Of a stretch of 32,528 bases of DNA, positions 1-9,541 are shown in pieces. The notes under the pieces were generated by a model. That model was not told where the DNA came from and did no database searches. It was given only the letters and a program-made list of their open reading frames with translations. Source of the DNA: Thermobifida cellulosilytica TB100 (GTDB lineage: Bacteria > Actinomycetota > Actinomycetes > Streptosporangiales > Streptosporangiaceae). The stretch is taken from positions 414,453 through 446,980 of the forward strand of contig NZ_KQ950180.1 in the NCBI RefSeq assembly GCF_001517975.1. Direction: 5' to 3'. Both the position numbers and the translations under genes were made by a program. Every line of letters starts with the position of its first letter. Position 1 is the first letter of the stretch.

Positions 1-20
1 CGGCCCCGGATCCGGGGCCG
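1..20 (-). terminator. Palindromic terminator-like hairpin after the aminotransferase gene
   Basis: The first 20 bases form a perfect palindrome (10 + 10 bp, all G/C except the central GATC) 13 bases past the aminotransferase stop codon. It has no U-tract, as is common for actinobacterial terminators. It may extend beyond the window edge. Confidence 0.5.
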
Positions 21-32
21 CGCCCGGTCGGC

Positions 33-1337
33 TCAGGCGGCCGCGTCGTTGACCGCGGTGACGGCCTCGACCAGGATGGCCGCTCCCTCCTCGGCCTCCT
101 CCTCGGTGAGGGTGAGCGGCGGCGCCATGCGCAGGGTGTGGCCGTGCAGCCCGCCCTTGCCGACGAGCAGGCCCCGCCTGCGGGTCTCCTCCAGCACGGC
201 GGCGGCCAGTTCGGCGCTGGGGGCGCCGGTGGCCGGGTCGGCCATGTCGACGGCGAACATCAGCCCCTTGCCGCGCACCCCGCCCACCGCGGGCAGTTGC
301 CGCAGCGGGGCGAGCCGCTCCAGGACCAGCGGTCCCAGCCGCGCCGCGTTGGCCTGGAGGTCGTGGTCGAGCACGTAGTCGAGGGTGGCGTTGGCCGCGG
401 CGGTGGCGATCGGGTTGCCGCCGAAGGTGGAGACCCCGTTGGCGGGCAGCGCGTCCATGAGGTCGCCGCGGGCGACCACGCCGCCGATGGCGAAGCCGTT
501 GCCCAGTCCCTTGGCGAAGGTCATCATGTCCGGGACGACGCCGTGGTTGCCGATCCCCCAGAAGCTGGAGCCGGTGCGCCCCCAGCCGGTCTGCACCTCG
601 TCGGAGACGAACAGGATGCCCTGCTCGTCCAGGACCTCCCGGTAGGCGGCGAACAGGCCGTCGGGGGGCATCGCGAACCCGCCGACCCCCTGGACGGGCT
701 CGGCGATGAGGCAGGCCACGTTCGGGGCCGTGGTGCTGAGCACCTCCCGCAGGTCGGCCACGCACACGTCGATGTACTCGGCGTCGGACAGGTGCGCGAA
801 GGCCGGGTGGGAGCGGTCGGTTCCGTGCAGGTAGTGCACGTTGAGCGGGGACAGCGACGAGTTCTTCCAGCCCCGGTTGCCGGTGACCGCGATGGTGCCG
901 TACGAGCGCCCGTGGTAGCTGTTGCGCAGGGCCAGCACCTGGTCGCTGCCGCGCGCGTGGGTGGCCAGCAGCAGCGCGGTCTCGTTGGCCTCGGTGCCGG
1001 AGTTGGTGAAGAACACCTTCGCGTCGGGGATGCCGGAGAGCCGGGCGATCTTCTCGGCCAGCTCCACCTGGCCGCGCAGCAGGTACAGGGTGGAGGTGTG
1101 CACGACGCCGCGGGCCAGTTGGGCCTGGACGGCCTCCCGCACCTCCGCGACGTCGTAGCCGATCATGTTGGTGAGGATCCCGGCGAAGAAGTCCAGGTAG
1201 GTGTTGCCGTCGGAGTCGACGACCCGGTTCCCCTTGCCGCTGACGATCTCGATGGGCTTGTCGTAGTACAGGGCCATCCACGAGGGCATGACCGCACGGT
1301 GGCGCGCGAGCAGATCCGACATGTCCTCCAGTCTCAC
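33..1337 (-). CDS. Class III PLP-dependent aminotransferase (omega/4-aminobutyrate type)
   Basis: A 434-residue fold-type I, class III aminotransferase that moves an amino group from an amine or omega-amino acid to a keto acid using pyridoxal phosphate. Visible landmarks are the phosphate-binding SGTEAN loop (113-118), the DEVQTGWGRTG motif (246-256) with the PLP-contacting Asp246, and the Schiff-base lysine K276 in FAKGLGNG. Length is normal for the family. The GTG start at 1337 has a GGGAG ribosome site six bases upstream; the in-frame ATG at 1322 has its GGAGG too close. It is divergent from a PucR-type regulator, which suggests substrate-induced control. Polyamine, GABA or beta-alanine breakdown is plausible, but the substrate cannot be read from sequence. 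Confidence 0.9.
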   Translation of the reverse strand: MRLEDMSDLLARHRAVMPSWMALYYDKPIEIVSGKGNRVVDSDGNTYLDFFAGILTNMIGYDVAEVREAVQAQLARGVVHTSTLYLLRGQVELAEKIARLSGIPDAKVFFTNSGTEANETALLLATHARGSDQVLALRNSYHGRSYGTIAVTGNRGWKNSSLSPLNVHYLHGTDRSHPAFAHLSDAEYIDVCVADLREVLSTTAPNVACLIAEPVQGVGGFAMPPDGLFAAYREVLDEQGILFVSDEVQTGWGRTGSSFWGIGNHGVVPDMMTFAKGLGNGFAIGGVVARGDLMDALPANGVSTFGGNPIATAAANATLDYVLDHDLQANAARLGPLVLERLAPLRQLPAVGGVRGKGLMFAVDMADPATGAPSAELAAAVLEETRRRGLLVGKGGLHGHTLRMAPPLTLTEEEAEEGAAILVEAVTAVNDAAA

Positions 1338-1425
1338 CGCTGCGCTCCCGCCTTGACCAGCGGCACAGTGGCGATTTCCGGGCCCTGTGGCTTACAGGTC
1401 GTCAAGAGGACCCAGGTCCCGTCTG

Positions 1426-1431
1426 TACACT
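1426..1431 (+). promoter_or_regulatory. Candidate -10 element for a leaderless PucR transcript
   Basis: A TACACT hexamer ends six bases before the GTG at 1438 and no Shine-Dalgarno sequence precedes that GTG. Transcription would start at or next to the start codon, giving a leaderless mRNA, which is common in actinobacteria. No convincing -35 box is visible. A short inverted repeat (CCTGT, 5-base gap, ACAGG; 1384-1398) upstream could be an operator. Confidence 0.4.
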
Positions 1432-1437
1432 CGGCCT

Positions 1438-3162
1438 GTGCTCCCCTCCCTCGCCGAAGTGCTCGACCTGCCCGTGGTGCGGCGCGCCCGCCCCAGGGTC
1501 GTGGTGGGGGCGGACCGGCTCGACTCCCCCGTGCGCTGGGTGCACGTCGCCGAGGTCACCGACCTGGCCCACCTGCTGCGCGGCGGCGAGCTCGTGCTGA
1601 CCACCGGGATCGCGCTGCCCGACGACGCGGAGGCGCTGCGCCGCTACGTCACCGACCTGGCGGAGGCGGGGGTCAGCGGGCTCGCCGTGGAACTGGGCCG
1701 CAAGTACCGCGGCCGACTGCCCGACGCGCTGCGGGAGGCGGCCCTGGAGGCCGGCGTGCCGCTGGTCTGCCTGGAGCGCGAGACCCGGTTCGTGGAGATC
1801 ACCGAGGCCGTGCACCGCCGCGTGCTCGGCGAGCAGCTTGAGGAGCTGCGCGCCTCGGAGCACCTGCACTCCGTCTTCACCGAGCTGTCGGTGGAGGGCG
1901 CCCCCCACGACCGGGTGCTGCGGGAGGTGGCCCGGCTCTCGGGCTGCCCCGTGCTGCTGGAGAACCTGGCCCACCAGGTGCTGGCCTGCGACCTCAACGG
2001 GGAGGACCCCGGAATCCTGCTGACGTCCTGGGAGAGCCGCTCCCGGTCGGTGCGCAGCACCAGGCGGACCGTCCACGACCCGGCGACGGGCTGGCTGGTC
2101 ACCATGGTGGGCGCGCGCGGCCAGGACTGGGGGCGGCTCGTCCTGGTGTGCGGTGCCTCCCCCACCCCGCTGCTGACCACGCTGGTGGAGCGCGCGGCGA
2201 CGACGCTGGCCCTGGGCCGGCTGCTGGAGCGGCACCAGGAGGGGCTGGAACGCCAGGCCCACCGCACGATCATCGCGGGCATCGTCGACCGCTCCTACTC
2301 CGATCCGGAGGAGGCGCTGGTCCGGGCGCGTGCCGTCGGCGTCCCGCTGACCGGGCGCACCCTGGTCGCCCTGGTGCTGCGGCTGCGCGACACCGGGACC
2401 GGACTGGCCACGCAGGCCCGGCTGGCCGACGCCGCCGAGGGCGCCGCCCGGGTCTGCCGGGAGCTGCGGCTGCCCGCCCTGGTGGGCTCGCTCGACGACC
2501 TGCGGGTCGGCGTCCTGCTGGCCCTGCCGCCCGCCGAGGATCCGGAGCGGTGCCTGGACCGGCTCGCCCCGCTGGTCCGCGAGCGCGTCGGCACCGGGAC
2601 GGTGCTCGCGGTGGGGTCGCCCGTCGACGACATCCGCGGGGTCCGGCGCTCCTTCCTGGAGGCCCGCCAGGTGGCGGACGTCGCCGCGCGCCAGGTCACC
2701 GACCGCCCCTACCACCGCCTTCCCGACCTGCACCTGCGCGGGCTGCTGCACCTGCTCCGCGACGACGAGCGGTTGCAGACCTACGTGGAGCGCGAGGTGG
2801 GGCCGCTGCTGGACCACGACGCCCGGCACGGCACGGACCTGACCTCGGTGCTGCGGCACTACCTGGACGCCGGACGCAACAAGACCCTGGCGGCGTCCCG
2901 GGCGCACCTGTCACGTCCCGCTTTCTACGAGCGACTGAGACGCATCTCACATATTCTCGGTGTGGACCTGGAGTCGGTGGAGACCTGTCTGTCCCTGCAC
3001 GTCGCCCTGCTGGCGCTGGACTCCGTACGCGACCCGCTTGCCGGCCGGGAACTTGCAACCTCCCTGAAACACACCGAAACTTGTGATTCCGCTACCCGAA
3101 GTACTCTGGACAACCAATTCAGGACATTTGACCGGCACAAACAACCGATAGCGGAGGATTAG
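1438..3162 (+). CDS. PucR family transcriptional regulator
   Basis: A 574-residue regulator. Residues about 5-125 form the PucR N-terminal (purine-catabolism regulator) domain, a CdaR GGDEF-like region occupies the middle, and residues about 430-527 carry the PucR-type helix-turn-helix (NKTLAASRAHLSRPAFYERL). I chose the GTG at 1438 because homology begins at LPSLAEVLDLP; an in-frame start at 1387 would add 17 residues unlike the family. After the usual end of the domain (LALDSV) a polar tail of about 47 residues continues in AT-richer DNA, and the stop codon abuts the lrp start. Such regulators usually control a neighbouring catabolic gene, here the divergent aminotransferase; this is inference. 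Confidence 0.9.
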   Translation: MLPSLAEVLDLPVVRRARPRVVVGADRLDSPVRWVHVAEVTDLAHLLRGGELVLTTGIALPDDAEALRRYVTDLAEAGVSGLAVELGRKYRGRLPDALREAALEAGVPLVCLERETRFVEITEAVHRRVLGEQLEELRASEHLHSVFTELSVEGAPHDRVLREVARLSGCPVLLENLAHQVLACDLNGEDPGILLTSWESRSRSVRSTRRTVHDPATGWLVTMVGARGQDWGRLVLVCGASPTPLLTTLVERAATTLALGRLLERHQEGLERQAHRTIIAGIVDRSYSDPEEALVRARAVGVPLTGRTLVALVLRLRDTGTGLATQARLADAAEGAARVCRELRLPALVGSLDDLRVGVLLALPPAEDPERCLDRLAPLVRERVGTGTVLAVGSPVDDIRGVRRSFLEARQVADVAARQVTDRPYHRLPDLHLRGLLHLLRDDERLQTYVEREVGPLLDHDARHGTDLTSVLRHYLDAGRNKTLAASRAHLSRPAFYERLRRISHILGVDLESVETCLSLHVALLALDSVRDPLAGRELATSLKHTETCDSATRSTLDNQFRTFDRHKQPIAED

Positions 3163-3657
3163 GTGGCCGAGGGATCGGAGTCAACGCCCGGGCCGCGCCG
3201 CAACGGCGGCGGGGTGGTCCTCGACGACACCGCCAAGCGGATCATCGAGCAGCTCCAGCAGGACGGACGGCGCTCCTACGCGGCGATCGGCAAGGCCGTC
3301 GGCCTCTCCGAAGCCGCCGTCCGACAGCGTGTCCAGCGCCTCCTGGAAAGCGGAGTGGTCCAGGTCGTCGGCGTGACCGACCCGATGATGCTGGGGTTCA
3401 AACGCCAGGCGATGATCGGCGTCCGCTGCAACGGCGACCTCAACGCCGTGGCCGACGCGATCGCCGACCTGGACGGCGTCGAGTACGTCGTCATCACCGC
3501 CGGTTCCCTGGACCTGCTGGTGGAGGTCGTGGCCGAGGACGACGACCAGTTGCTGAAGATCCTCAGCCACATCCGCGCGGTCCCCACCGTCACCTCCACC
3601 GAGACCTTCCTCTACCTGAAGCTGCGCAAGCAGACCTACGCCTGGGGAACGCGCTAG
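3163..3657 (+). CDS. Lrp/AsnC family transcriptional regulator
   Basis: A 164-residue feast/famine regulator with an AsnC-type winged helix at about residues 18-75 (LDDTAKRIIEQLQQDGRRSY followed by the recognition helix LSEAAVRQRVQRL) and a C-terminal RAM ligand-binding and oligomerisation domain at about 85-155. The GTG start follows the PucR stop codon with no gap, and a GCGGAGG site sits inside the end of the PucR gene, so translation is probably coupled. Pairing with PucR and an aminotransferase suggests amino-acid-responsive control of the local catabolic gene. The effector is unknown. Confidence 0.92.
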   Translation: MAEGSESTPGPRRNGGGVVLDDTAKRIIEQLQQDGRRSYAAIGKAVGLSEAAVRQRVQRLLESGVVQVVGVTDPMMLGFKRQAMIGVRCNGDLNAVADAIADLDGVEYVVITAGSLDLLVEVVAEDDDQLLKILSHIRAVPTVTSTETFLYLKLRKQTYAWGTR

Positions 3658-3675
3658 CCCCGGTGAGGGCCGCAC

Positions 3676-3714
3676 CGGCCCCGGCGGCCGCGTCCAGGCG
3701 GCCCGCCGGGGCCG
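3676..3714. terminator. Bidirectional terminator hairpin between lrp and the VTT-like gene
   Basis: A 12-bp perfect stem (3676-3687 with 3703-3714), extended inward by a further CCGC/GCGG pairing after a one-base bulge, lies between the convergent stop codons at 3657 and 3722. No U-tract. Confidence 0.65.
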
Positions 3715-3721
3715 CGCCGGG

Positions 3722-4189
3722 TCACAGCAGCGCCGCGGCCGCGCCGGGCACGCACACCAGCACGGCGAAACGGGCGGTGCGGGTCGCCATGGTCACCGCC
3801 AGGAACACCGCCACTGGCATCCGCACCGTGCCCGCCAGCACCGAGACCACCATGAACGGGGGGACGCTGGTCAGGGAGCTGACCGCGAGCAGCCCCGCCG
3901 CCCACACCGGGTGCTCCTCGGCCCGCTCCCGCCAGCGGGCGATGCGCGCGCTCCACCGTCCCGGAGTCCTGCTCCTGCGCTGCAGCCAGGGGACCGTGAG
4001 CACCCCCCGCCCCACGAGGTAGTAGGCCAGTTTGCCCAGGGTCTGTCCCGCTCCCGCGGCCGCCGCGGCCGCCAGCAGCCACCCGCCGTCCGTCAGCGCG
4101 GCCACGCCGAGCAGGTAGACCTCGATGTTGAGGAACGGCAGCAGTGCGGAGACCAGTGCGACGAGGAAGGCGAGGAGGCTCTCGGCCAA
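3722..4189 (-). CDS. Small VTT/DedA-like (YqaA-type) membrane protein
   Basis: About 155 residues with several hydrophobic helices. The layout resembles YqaA/SNARE-associated VTT proteins: an N-terminal re-entrant-like segment (LLPFLNIEVYLLGVAAL), a small-residue helix (AAAAAAGAGQTLGKLAYYLVGR) and two C-terminal helices. No ATG or GTG is present in frame near the N-terminus, so the likely start is TTG at 4189 with AGGG upstream; the frame remains open further upstream into rlmN. It lies 17 bases downstream of rlmN and is probably co-transcribed. Function is not established; family members are linked to lipid scrambling or membrane homeostasis. Confidence 0.7.
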   Translation of the reverse strand: MAESLLAFLVALVSALLPFLNIEVYLLGVAALTDGGWLLAAAAAAGAGQTLGKLAYYLVGRGVLTVPWLQRRSRTPGRWSARIARWRERAEEHPVWAAGLLAVSSLTSVPPFMVVSVLAGTVRMPVAVFLAVTMATRTARFAVLVCVPGAAAALL

Positions 4190-4206
4190 CGCGCGCCGCC
4201 GGACCC

Positions 4207-5304
4207 TCAGGCCCCGGAGGCGGCGAGCTGACCGCAGGCGCCGTCGATCTCCTGTCCGCGGGTGTCGCGGACCGTCACCGGCACGCCGCGCGCCTGGAGC
4301 CTGCGCACGAACTCCCGCTCGTCCTCGGGCCGGGAGGCGGTCCACTTGGACCCCGGCGTCGGGTTCAACGGGATCAGGTTGACGTGCGCCAGTCGGCCCG
4401 CCAGCAGCCTGCCGAGCAGGTCGGCGCGCCAGGGCTGGTCGTTGATGTCCCGGATCAGGGCGTACTCGATGGACACGCGGCGCCCCGTGGTGTCGGCGTA
4501 GCGCCACGCGGCGTCCAGGACCTCGGCGACCTTCCACCGGTTGTTGACCGGGACCAGCTCGTCGCGCAGCTCGTCGTCGGGGGCGTGCAGGGAGACCGCG
4601 AGCCGCACCTGGAGCCGCTCCGCGGTGAGCTTCTCGATCGCGGGCACCAGCCCCACCGTGGAGACGGTGACCCCGCGCTGGGAGATCCCCAGCCCGTCGG
4701 GCACCGGGTCGGTGATGCGGCGCACCGCGTCCAGCACCCGCCGGTAGTTGGCCAGCGGTTCGCCCATGCCCATGAAGACGATGTTGCTGATCCGCCCCGG
4801 ACCGCCCGCGACCTCGCCGCGGGCCAGGTCCCGGGCGATCGAGACGACCTGGTCGACGATCTCCCCGGTGGACAGGTTGCGGGTGAGCCCGGCCTGGCCG
4901 GTGGCGCAGAACGGGCAGTTCATGCCGCAGCCCGCCTGGGAGGACACGCACAGGGTGATCCGGTCCGGGTAGCGCATCAGCACCGACTCGAACAGCACCC
5001 CGTCGAAGGCCCGCCACAGCGTCTTGCGGGTCATGCCGTTGTCACAGGTGACGTGCTTGACCGGGGTGAGCAGGCGGGGCAGCAGCGCCTCCCCCAGCCG
5101 CTCCCGCGCGGCGGCGGGCAGGTCGGTCATCCGCGCGGTGTCCGACTCCAGACGCCCGAAGTAGTGCCGGGCCAACTGCTTGGCGCGGAACGGCTTCTCC
5201 CCGAGCTCGGCGACCGCGGCTCGACGCTCCTCGGGGCCCATGTCGGCGAGGTGCCGGGGCGGTTGGGCCCGGCGCGGCGCTACGAAAGTGAGCTCAGCAG
5301 GCAT
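4207..5304 (-). CDS. rlmN: Dual-specificity 23S rRNA/tRNA adenine-C2 methyltransferase RlmN
   Basis: A 365-residue radical-SAM enzyme that methylates C2 of A2503 in 23S rRNA and A37 of some tRNAs. The CX3CX2C iron-sulfur motif is C126, C130, C133 (GCGMNCPFC), and the methyl-carrying cysteine is C357 near the C-terminus (DGACGQL). The GEPLANY segment of the SAM site is also visible. Length is standard. The ATG at 5304 starts [10 protein letters not shown]. The VTT-like gene follows directly. In other actinomycetes rlmN also lies a few genes beyond cdsA, so the position fits. Confidence 0.96.
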   Translation of the reverse strand: MPAELTFVAPRRAQPPRHLADMGPEERRAAVAELGEKPFRAKQLARHYFGRLESDTARMTDLPAAARERLGEALLPRLLTPVKHVTCDNGMTRKTLWRAFDGVLFESVLMRYPDRITLCVSSQAGCGMNCPFCATGQAGLTRNLSTGEIVDQVVSIARDLARGEVAGGPGRISNIVFMGMGEPLANYRRVLDAVRRITDPVPDGLGISQRGVTVSTVGLVPAIEKLTAERLQVRLAVSLHAPDDELRDELVPVNNRWKVAEVLDAAWRYADTTGRRVSIEYALIRDINDQPWRADLLGRLLAGRLAHVNLIPLNPTPGSKWTASRPEDEREFVRRLQARGVPVTVRDTRGQEIDGACGQLAASGA

Positions 5305-5507
5305 GGCTTCATGTCCAGGTCACAAAAGGGTGTCTGTCGTCGTACGGGACGGCGGGGGTGGGCATTACGCGATAATTGTGGGGCCGACCACGGAATTTTC
5401 CCCAGAGACGGCGTGCTCCCCCGAACCGGCACTGCCGTCCATACTACGCGGCGCGGGCAGGCTGCCGCGCGGTGGCCGAGTGACGAGCGAGTGACGAGGA
5501 GGAAGGC

Positions 5508-6590
5508 GTGGCCCAGACCCAGATTCTCCTCGACGAGACCAGTCCCTACCGCAGTCGCCGGGTCATCGTCGAGTACGACACCCACACCACGGCCGCCTAC
5601 CTTCTGGACCCGCGCGGCCAGGTGCGCGTCCCGGTGTGGCTGGCCAACCACGAGATCGCGCCGGAGACCAGCGACCCCTCCGGCCTCTACGCGGGCCGGG
5701 CGCCGCTCATGCCCGCCGCCTACACCAAGCACCCGCAGGGCCGCGCCCCGCTGAACGCCTCCCGGCTGCGCGTGGTGTGGTTCGAGGAGGGCGACGGGGT
5801 CGCCCTGCTCGACGAGGAAGGGCTCCTGGCGATCATCCCGGGGTGGGCCGAGGCCGACCGCGGGCTGCCCGGGTACTCGCGGGACGCGATCGGCCGCAGC
5901 GCCTACGCCTGGGCGCTCGACGACGTGGCGGCCCAGTTGTGGCCCCGGGTGGTGCACGCCGAGGCGTACTGGTCCTGGCGTGCCGCCCCGGGAGCCTGGC
6001 GCAGCGTGCAGCGCTCGGTCTTCAACCATCTCCGGACGGTGGGACCGGCCGGACACTACTGGGACGTCTCCGACGGCCACGACCCGCTGATCCGCGTCTC
6101 GGAGCGGCCGCCCACCCCGGACCGTCCCTACACGGTGCTGAGCACCGTGGGCATGTGCGGCCAGCGGATGCCCACCCTGGACCGGTACATGGCGGACACC
6201 TCCGCCTATGCGCGCATCGAACTGGCGCTGGCCACCACCGCCCCCGCACACCTGGCGGCGCGGATCTTCCGCTGGCTGGGCACCTTCCCGTGGCGGGCGG
6301 TCACCTGGTTCGGGCCCGGCCACAGCATCAAGTGGCTGGACAACGGCGAGGACTCCCCGCTGCGCGGCAACCACGCGGCGGTGCTGCTGGTCTCCGACCC
6401 CAGCGTGCTGGCCGGCCCGGAGTGGGCCCCGCCGCCCGACCTGTCGGGGCTGACCTTCCACGGCGACCCGGTGAACTGGCTGTGGGTGGTGCCCATCACC
6501 CGCCCCGAGCACCTGTTCGCCAAGGAGCACGACGCCGAGACCCTCATCGCCAAGCTCGCCGCCGAGGGACGCAGTTGGATCCTGGGCTGA
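5508..6590 (+). CDS. Suppressor-of-fused (SUFU) domain protein
   Basis: A 360-residue protein. Roughly residues 190-355 match the bacterial SUFU-like domain: a TVGMCGQRMP strand, an RIELAL strand, an IFRWLGTFPWRAVTW stretch, FGPGHSIKW, AAVLLVSDPSVL, and a final WLWVVPITRPEHLFAKEHDAE segment. Residues 1 to about 150 form a separate region of alternating strands that I do not recognise. No signal peptide or membrane segment is seen, so it is probably cytoplasmic. The GTG start has GGAGG 5-9 bases upstream. A zinc-ribbon gene follows after 52 bases on the same strand. Bacterial SUFU proteins are sometimes immunity proteins of toxin systems, but no toxin gene is present here. Function unknown. 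Confidence 0.8.
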   Translation: MAQTQILLDETSPYRSRRVIVEYDTHTTAAYLLDPRGQVRVPVWLANHEIAPETSDPSGLYAGRAPLMPAAYTKHPQGRAPLNASRLRVVWFEEGDGVALLDEEGLLAIIPGWAEADRGLPGYSRDAIGRSAYAWALDDVAAQLWPRVVHAEAYWSWRAAPGAWRSVQRSVFNHLRTVGPAGHYWDVSDGHDPLIRVSERPPTPDRPYTVLSTVGMCGQRMPTLDRYMADTSAYARIELALATTAPAHLAARIFRWLGTFPWRAVTWFGPGHSIKWLDNGEDSPLRGNHAAVLLVSDPSVLAGPEWAPPPDLSGLTFHGDPVNWLWVVPITRPEHLFAKEHDAETLIAKLAAEGRSWILG

Positions 6591-6642
6591 GGCCGCGGTC
6601 CGGCCTGGCCCTGAACCCGCACGGACACGGAAGGAAGGTCGG

Positions 6643-7014
6643 GTGTTTCCCTTGCTCGAACGCGGCACCCACGCCTATCTGAGCACCCTGCTCCGGCTGG
6701 CCCAGCAGGAGGGCCTGCTGACCTTCCACGAGGACCGGGGACGGGACGCCTACCGGATCACCACGCGGGCGGGCCGTCCCGTGACGCTCTCCCCCGACCA
6801 GGTGGTGCCGTTCTGCGAGGGCCTGTGCGCGGCCCACACGGCGCTCGCCGACGAACCACTGGACTCCCTCGCCCGCGCCATCGACGAGGGCGTGGGGACC
6901 GTCTCCTGCACGGCCTGCCGGGCCCCCAACCCCAAGCACGCGCTGCGCTGCCGCATCTGCGGGCAGCGCCTGCTGGAGGAGTCCTCGCCGGGAGGCGAGC
7001 GGGCCGCGGGGTGA
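6643..7014 (+). CDS. Small protein with C-terminal four-cysteine zinc ribbon
   Basis: A 123-residue hypothetical protein. Residues 1-80 look alpha-helical and globular; residues 88-110 carry CTAC and CRIC (C89, C92, C103, C106), a rubredoxin-like zinc knuckle; a short polar tail follows. The GTG start is preceded by an AAGGAAGG ribosome site. No catalytic motif is visible. It is likely co-transcribed with the SUFU-domain gene and ends just before a strong bidirectional terminator. A protein- or nucleic-acid-binding adaptor is possible, but that is inference. Confidence 0.75.
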   Translation: MFPLLERGTHAYLSTLLRLAQQEGLLTFHEDRGRDAYRITTRAGRPVTLSPDQVVPFCEGLCAAHTALADEPLDSLARAIDEGVGTVSCTACRAPNPKHALRCRICGQRLLEESSPGGERAAG

Positions 7015-7028
7015 GCCCTCCGCAACGG

Positions 7029-7063
7029 CGGGGGCCGCGACACACGGCGTGTCGCGGCCCCCG
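7029..7063. terminator. Bidirectional terminator hairpin
   Basis: A perfect 15-bp GC-rich stem with a 5-base loop (ACGGC) lies between the convergent zinc-ribbon gene (stop 7014) and cdsA (stop 7075). It is among the strongest hairpins in the window. Confidence 0.8.
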
Positions 7064-7074
7064 GTGCGCGGCGG

Positions 7075-8028
7075 TCAGGCCGCGGGGACGAGCAGGCTCA
7101 GCACGATCCACGCCACCGGACCGGCGATGAGCAGCGAGTCGACCCGGTCCAGCAGCCCGCCGTGCCCGGGCATGAAGGACCCCATGTCCTTGAGGCCGAA
7201 GTCGCGTTTGATGAGCGACTCGATCAGGTCGCCGACGGTCGCCGCGAGGACCACGGCGCCGCCGAGCACCAGCCCGGCCCAGACGGAGCCGTCCAGCAGG
7301 AGGCTGACGGTGAGCGCCCCGGCCACCATGCAGCTCAGCACCGACCCGGCAAAACCCTCCCAGGTCTTGTTGGGGCTGATCACCGGAGCCATCTTGTGGC
7401 GGCCGAACAGGATGCCCGCGAAGTAGCCCCCGATGTCGCTGCTGATCGTCACCACGATGAAGGCGATGAGCCGCCAGCGGCCGTCGGGCTCGGCCAGCAG
7501 CATCAGCCAGGTGCTCAGCAGCAGCGGCAGGTAGACCAGGACGAACAGGGTGGCCGTGGCGTCCTGCACGTATCCCTCGGCGCCGCCGCGCAGCCGCCAC
7601 ACCAGTCCCAGGATCGCCGCCACCGCGAGCGTCCCCACCAGCCAGAGCGGCCCGCCGAAGAAGGCCGCGGCCTGCATGGCCACCCCACCAGCGACGACGG
7701 GAACCAGGGCTGGGCGGATGCCGCGGGAGGCGAAGGCCCGGCGCAGCTCCCTCACCCCCAGCACCACGGCGATCGAGGTGATGACGGTGAACAGGGGCGG
7801 GTACGGCACGATCGCGAGGTAGGCGAGCGCTCCCAGGGCCAGCCCGCTGCCGATGGCCAGCGGGAGGTTGCGCCCGGTGCGCACGGGACGGCCGTCGGGT
7901 TTGTGCAGGGTGAAGCGCTTTTCGCGGGAGTCGGCGCGCTGCGCCTCTGGTCCGGCTCCTCCGTCCGGAGACGTGTCGTCACCGCCCCGTTCCGGTACCG
8001 GACCCTCGAATGAGTCGGAGTTGGACAA
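7075..8028 (-). CDS. cdsA: Phosphatidate cytidylyltransferase
   Basis: A 317-residue integral membrane enzyme that makes CDP-diacylglycerol from phosphatidate and CTP, the branch point of phospholipid synthesis. About 60 polar N-terminal residues precede the membrane helices. The family signature is near the C-terminus (about 271-297): SLIKRDFGLKD followed by HGGLLDRVDS with the metal-binding Asp residues. The segment ISPNKTWEGFAGS is also typical. It starts four bases after the frr stop and closes the rpsB-tsf-pyrH-frr-cdsA block. Confidence 0.95.
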   Translation of the reverse strand: MSNSDSFEGPVPERGGDDTSPDGGAGPEAQRADSREKRFTLHKPDGRPVRTGRNLPLAIGSGLALGALAYLAIVPYPPLFTVITSIAVVLGVRELRRAFASRGIRPALVPVVAGGVAMQAAAFFGGPLWLVGTLAVAAILGLVWRLRGGAEGYVQDATATLFVLVYLPLLLSTWLMLLAEPDGRWRLIAFIVVTISSDIGGYFAGILFGRHKMAPVISPNKTWEGFAGSVLSCMVAGALTVSLLLDGSVWAGLVLGGAVVLAATVGDLIESLIKRDFGLKDMGSFMPGHGGLLDRVDSLLIAGPVAWIVLSLLVPAA

Positions 8029-8031
8029 GGA

Positions 8032-8589
8032 TCAGACCTCGAGCAGCTCTGATTCCTTGTGCTTCAGCATCTCGTCGATCTCGGCGACGTACTTGTGGGT
8101 GAGCGCTTCGAGCTCCTTCTGGGCGCGGTGGCCCTCGTCCTCTCCGATCTCACCTGCCTTGACGGCCTTGTCGATGGCGTCCTTGGCGTGCCGTCGCACG
8201 TTGCGGATGGACGTCCTGCCGTCCTCGGCCTTGCCCCGCACGACCTTGACGTACTCCTTGCGGCGCTCCTCGGACAGCTCGGGGAAGACCACGCGGATGA
8301 TGGTGCCGTCGTTGACGGGGTTGACACCGAGGTCGCTGTCCCGGATCGCCTTCTCGATGGCCGGGATCGCCGACCGGTCGAACGGGGAGACGACGACCAT
8401 GCGCGGCTCGGGCACCTGGAAGGACGCGAGCTGGTTGATCGGGGTCATCGTGCCGTAGTACTCGGCGTTGATCCGGCTGAAGGTCGCTGGGCTGGGACGC
8501 CCGGTACGGATCGAGGCGAAGTCTTCCTTGGTGACGAGGACGGCCTTCTCCATCTTCTCCTCTGCTTCGAGGAGGGTCTCTTCGATCAT
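8032..8589 (-). CDS. frr: Ribosome recycling factor
   Basis: 185 residues, the exact usual length. RRF works with EF-G to split post-termination ribosomes. It begins [17 protein letters not shown], and the hallmark segments [23 protein letters not shown] and [10 protein letters not shown] are intact. I chose the ATG at 8589; the frame is open upstream to 8697, but that part overlaps the pyrH end and lacks homology. It sits between pyrH and cdsA in the conserved order. Confidence 0.97.
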   Translation of the reverse strand: MIEETLLEAEEKMEKAVLVTKEDFASIRTGRPSPATFSRINAEYYGTMTPINQLASFQVPEPRMVVVSPFDRSAIPAIEKAIRDSDLGVNPVNDGTIIRVVFPELSEERRKEYVKVVRGKAEDGRTSIRNVRRHAKDAIDKAVKAGEIGEDEGHRAQKELEALTHKYVAEIDEMLKHKESELLEV

Positions 8590-8644
8590 TTCGGGACTCC
8601 CGTGTGTCGCTTTGCCGGAGTGGTACGAGGACTGGGCAGACCTG

Positions 8645-9541
<897 letters not shown>

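Noticed and set aside
138-1841. Long open frames on the strand opposite the aminotransferase, and similar long antisense frames elsewhere (for example 8468-10402, 12895-15009, 24953-26170).
   Set aside because: They mirror real genes with strong family matches, lack ribosome sites and have the skewed composition of shadow frames in GC-rich DNA.
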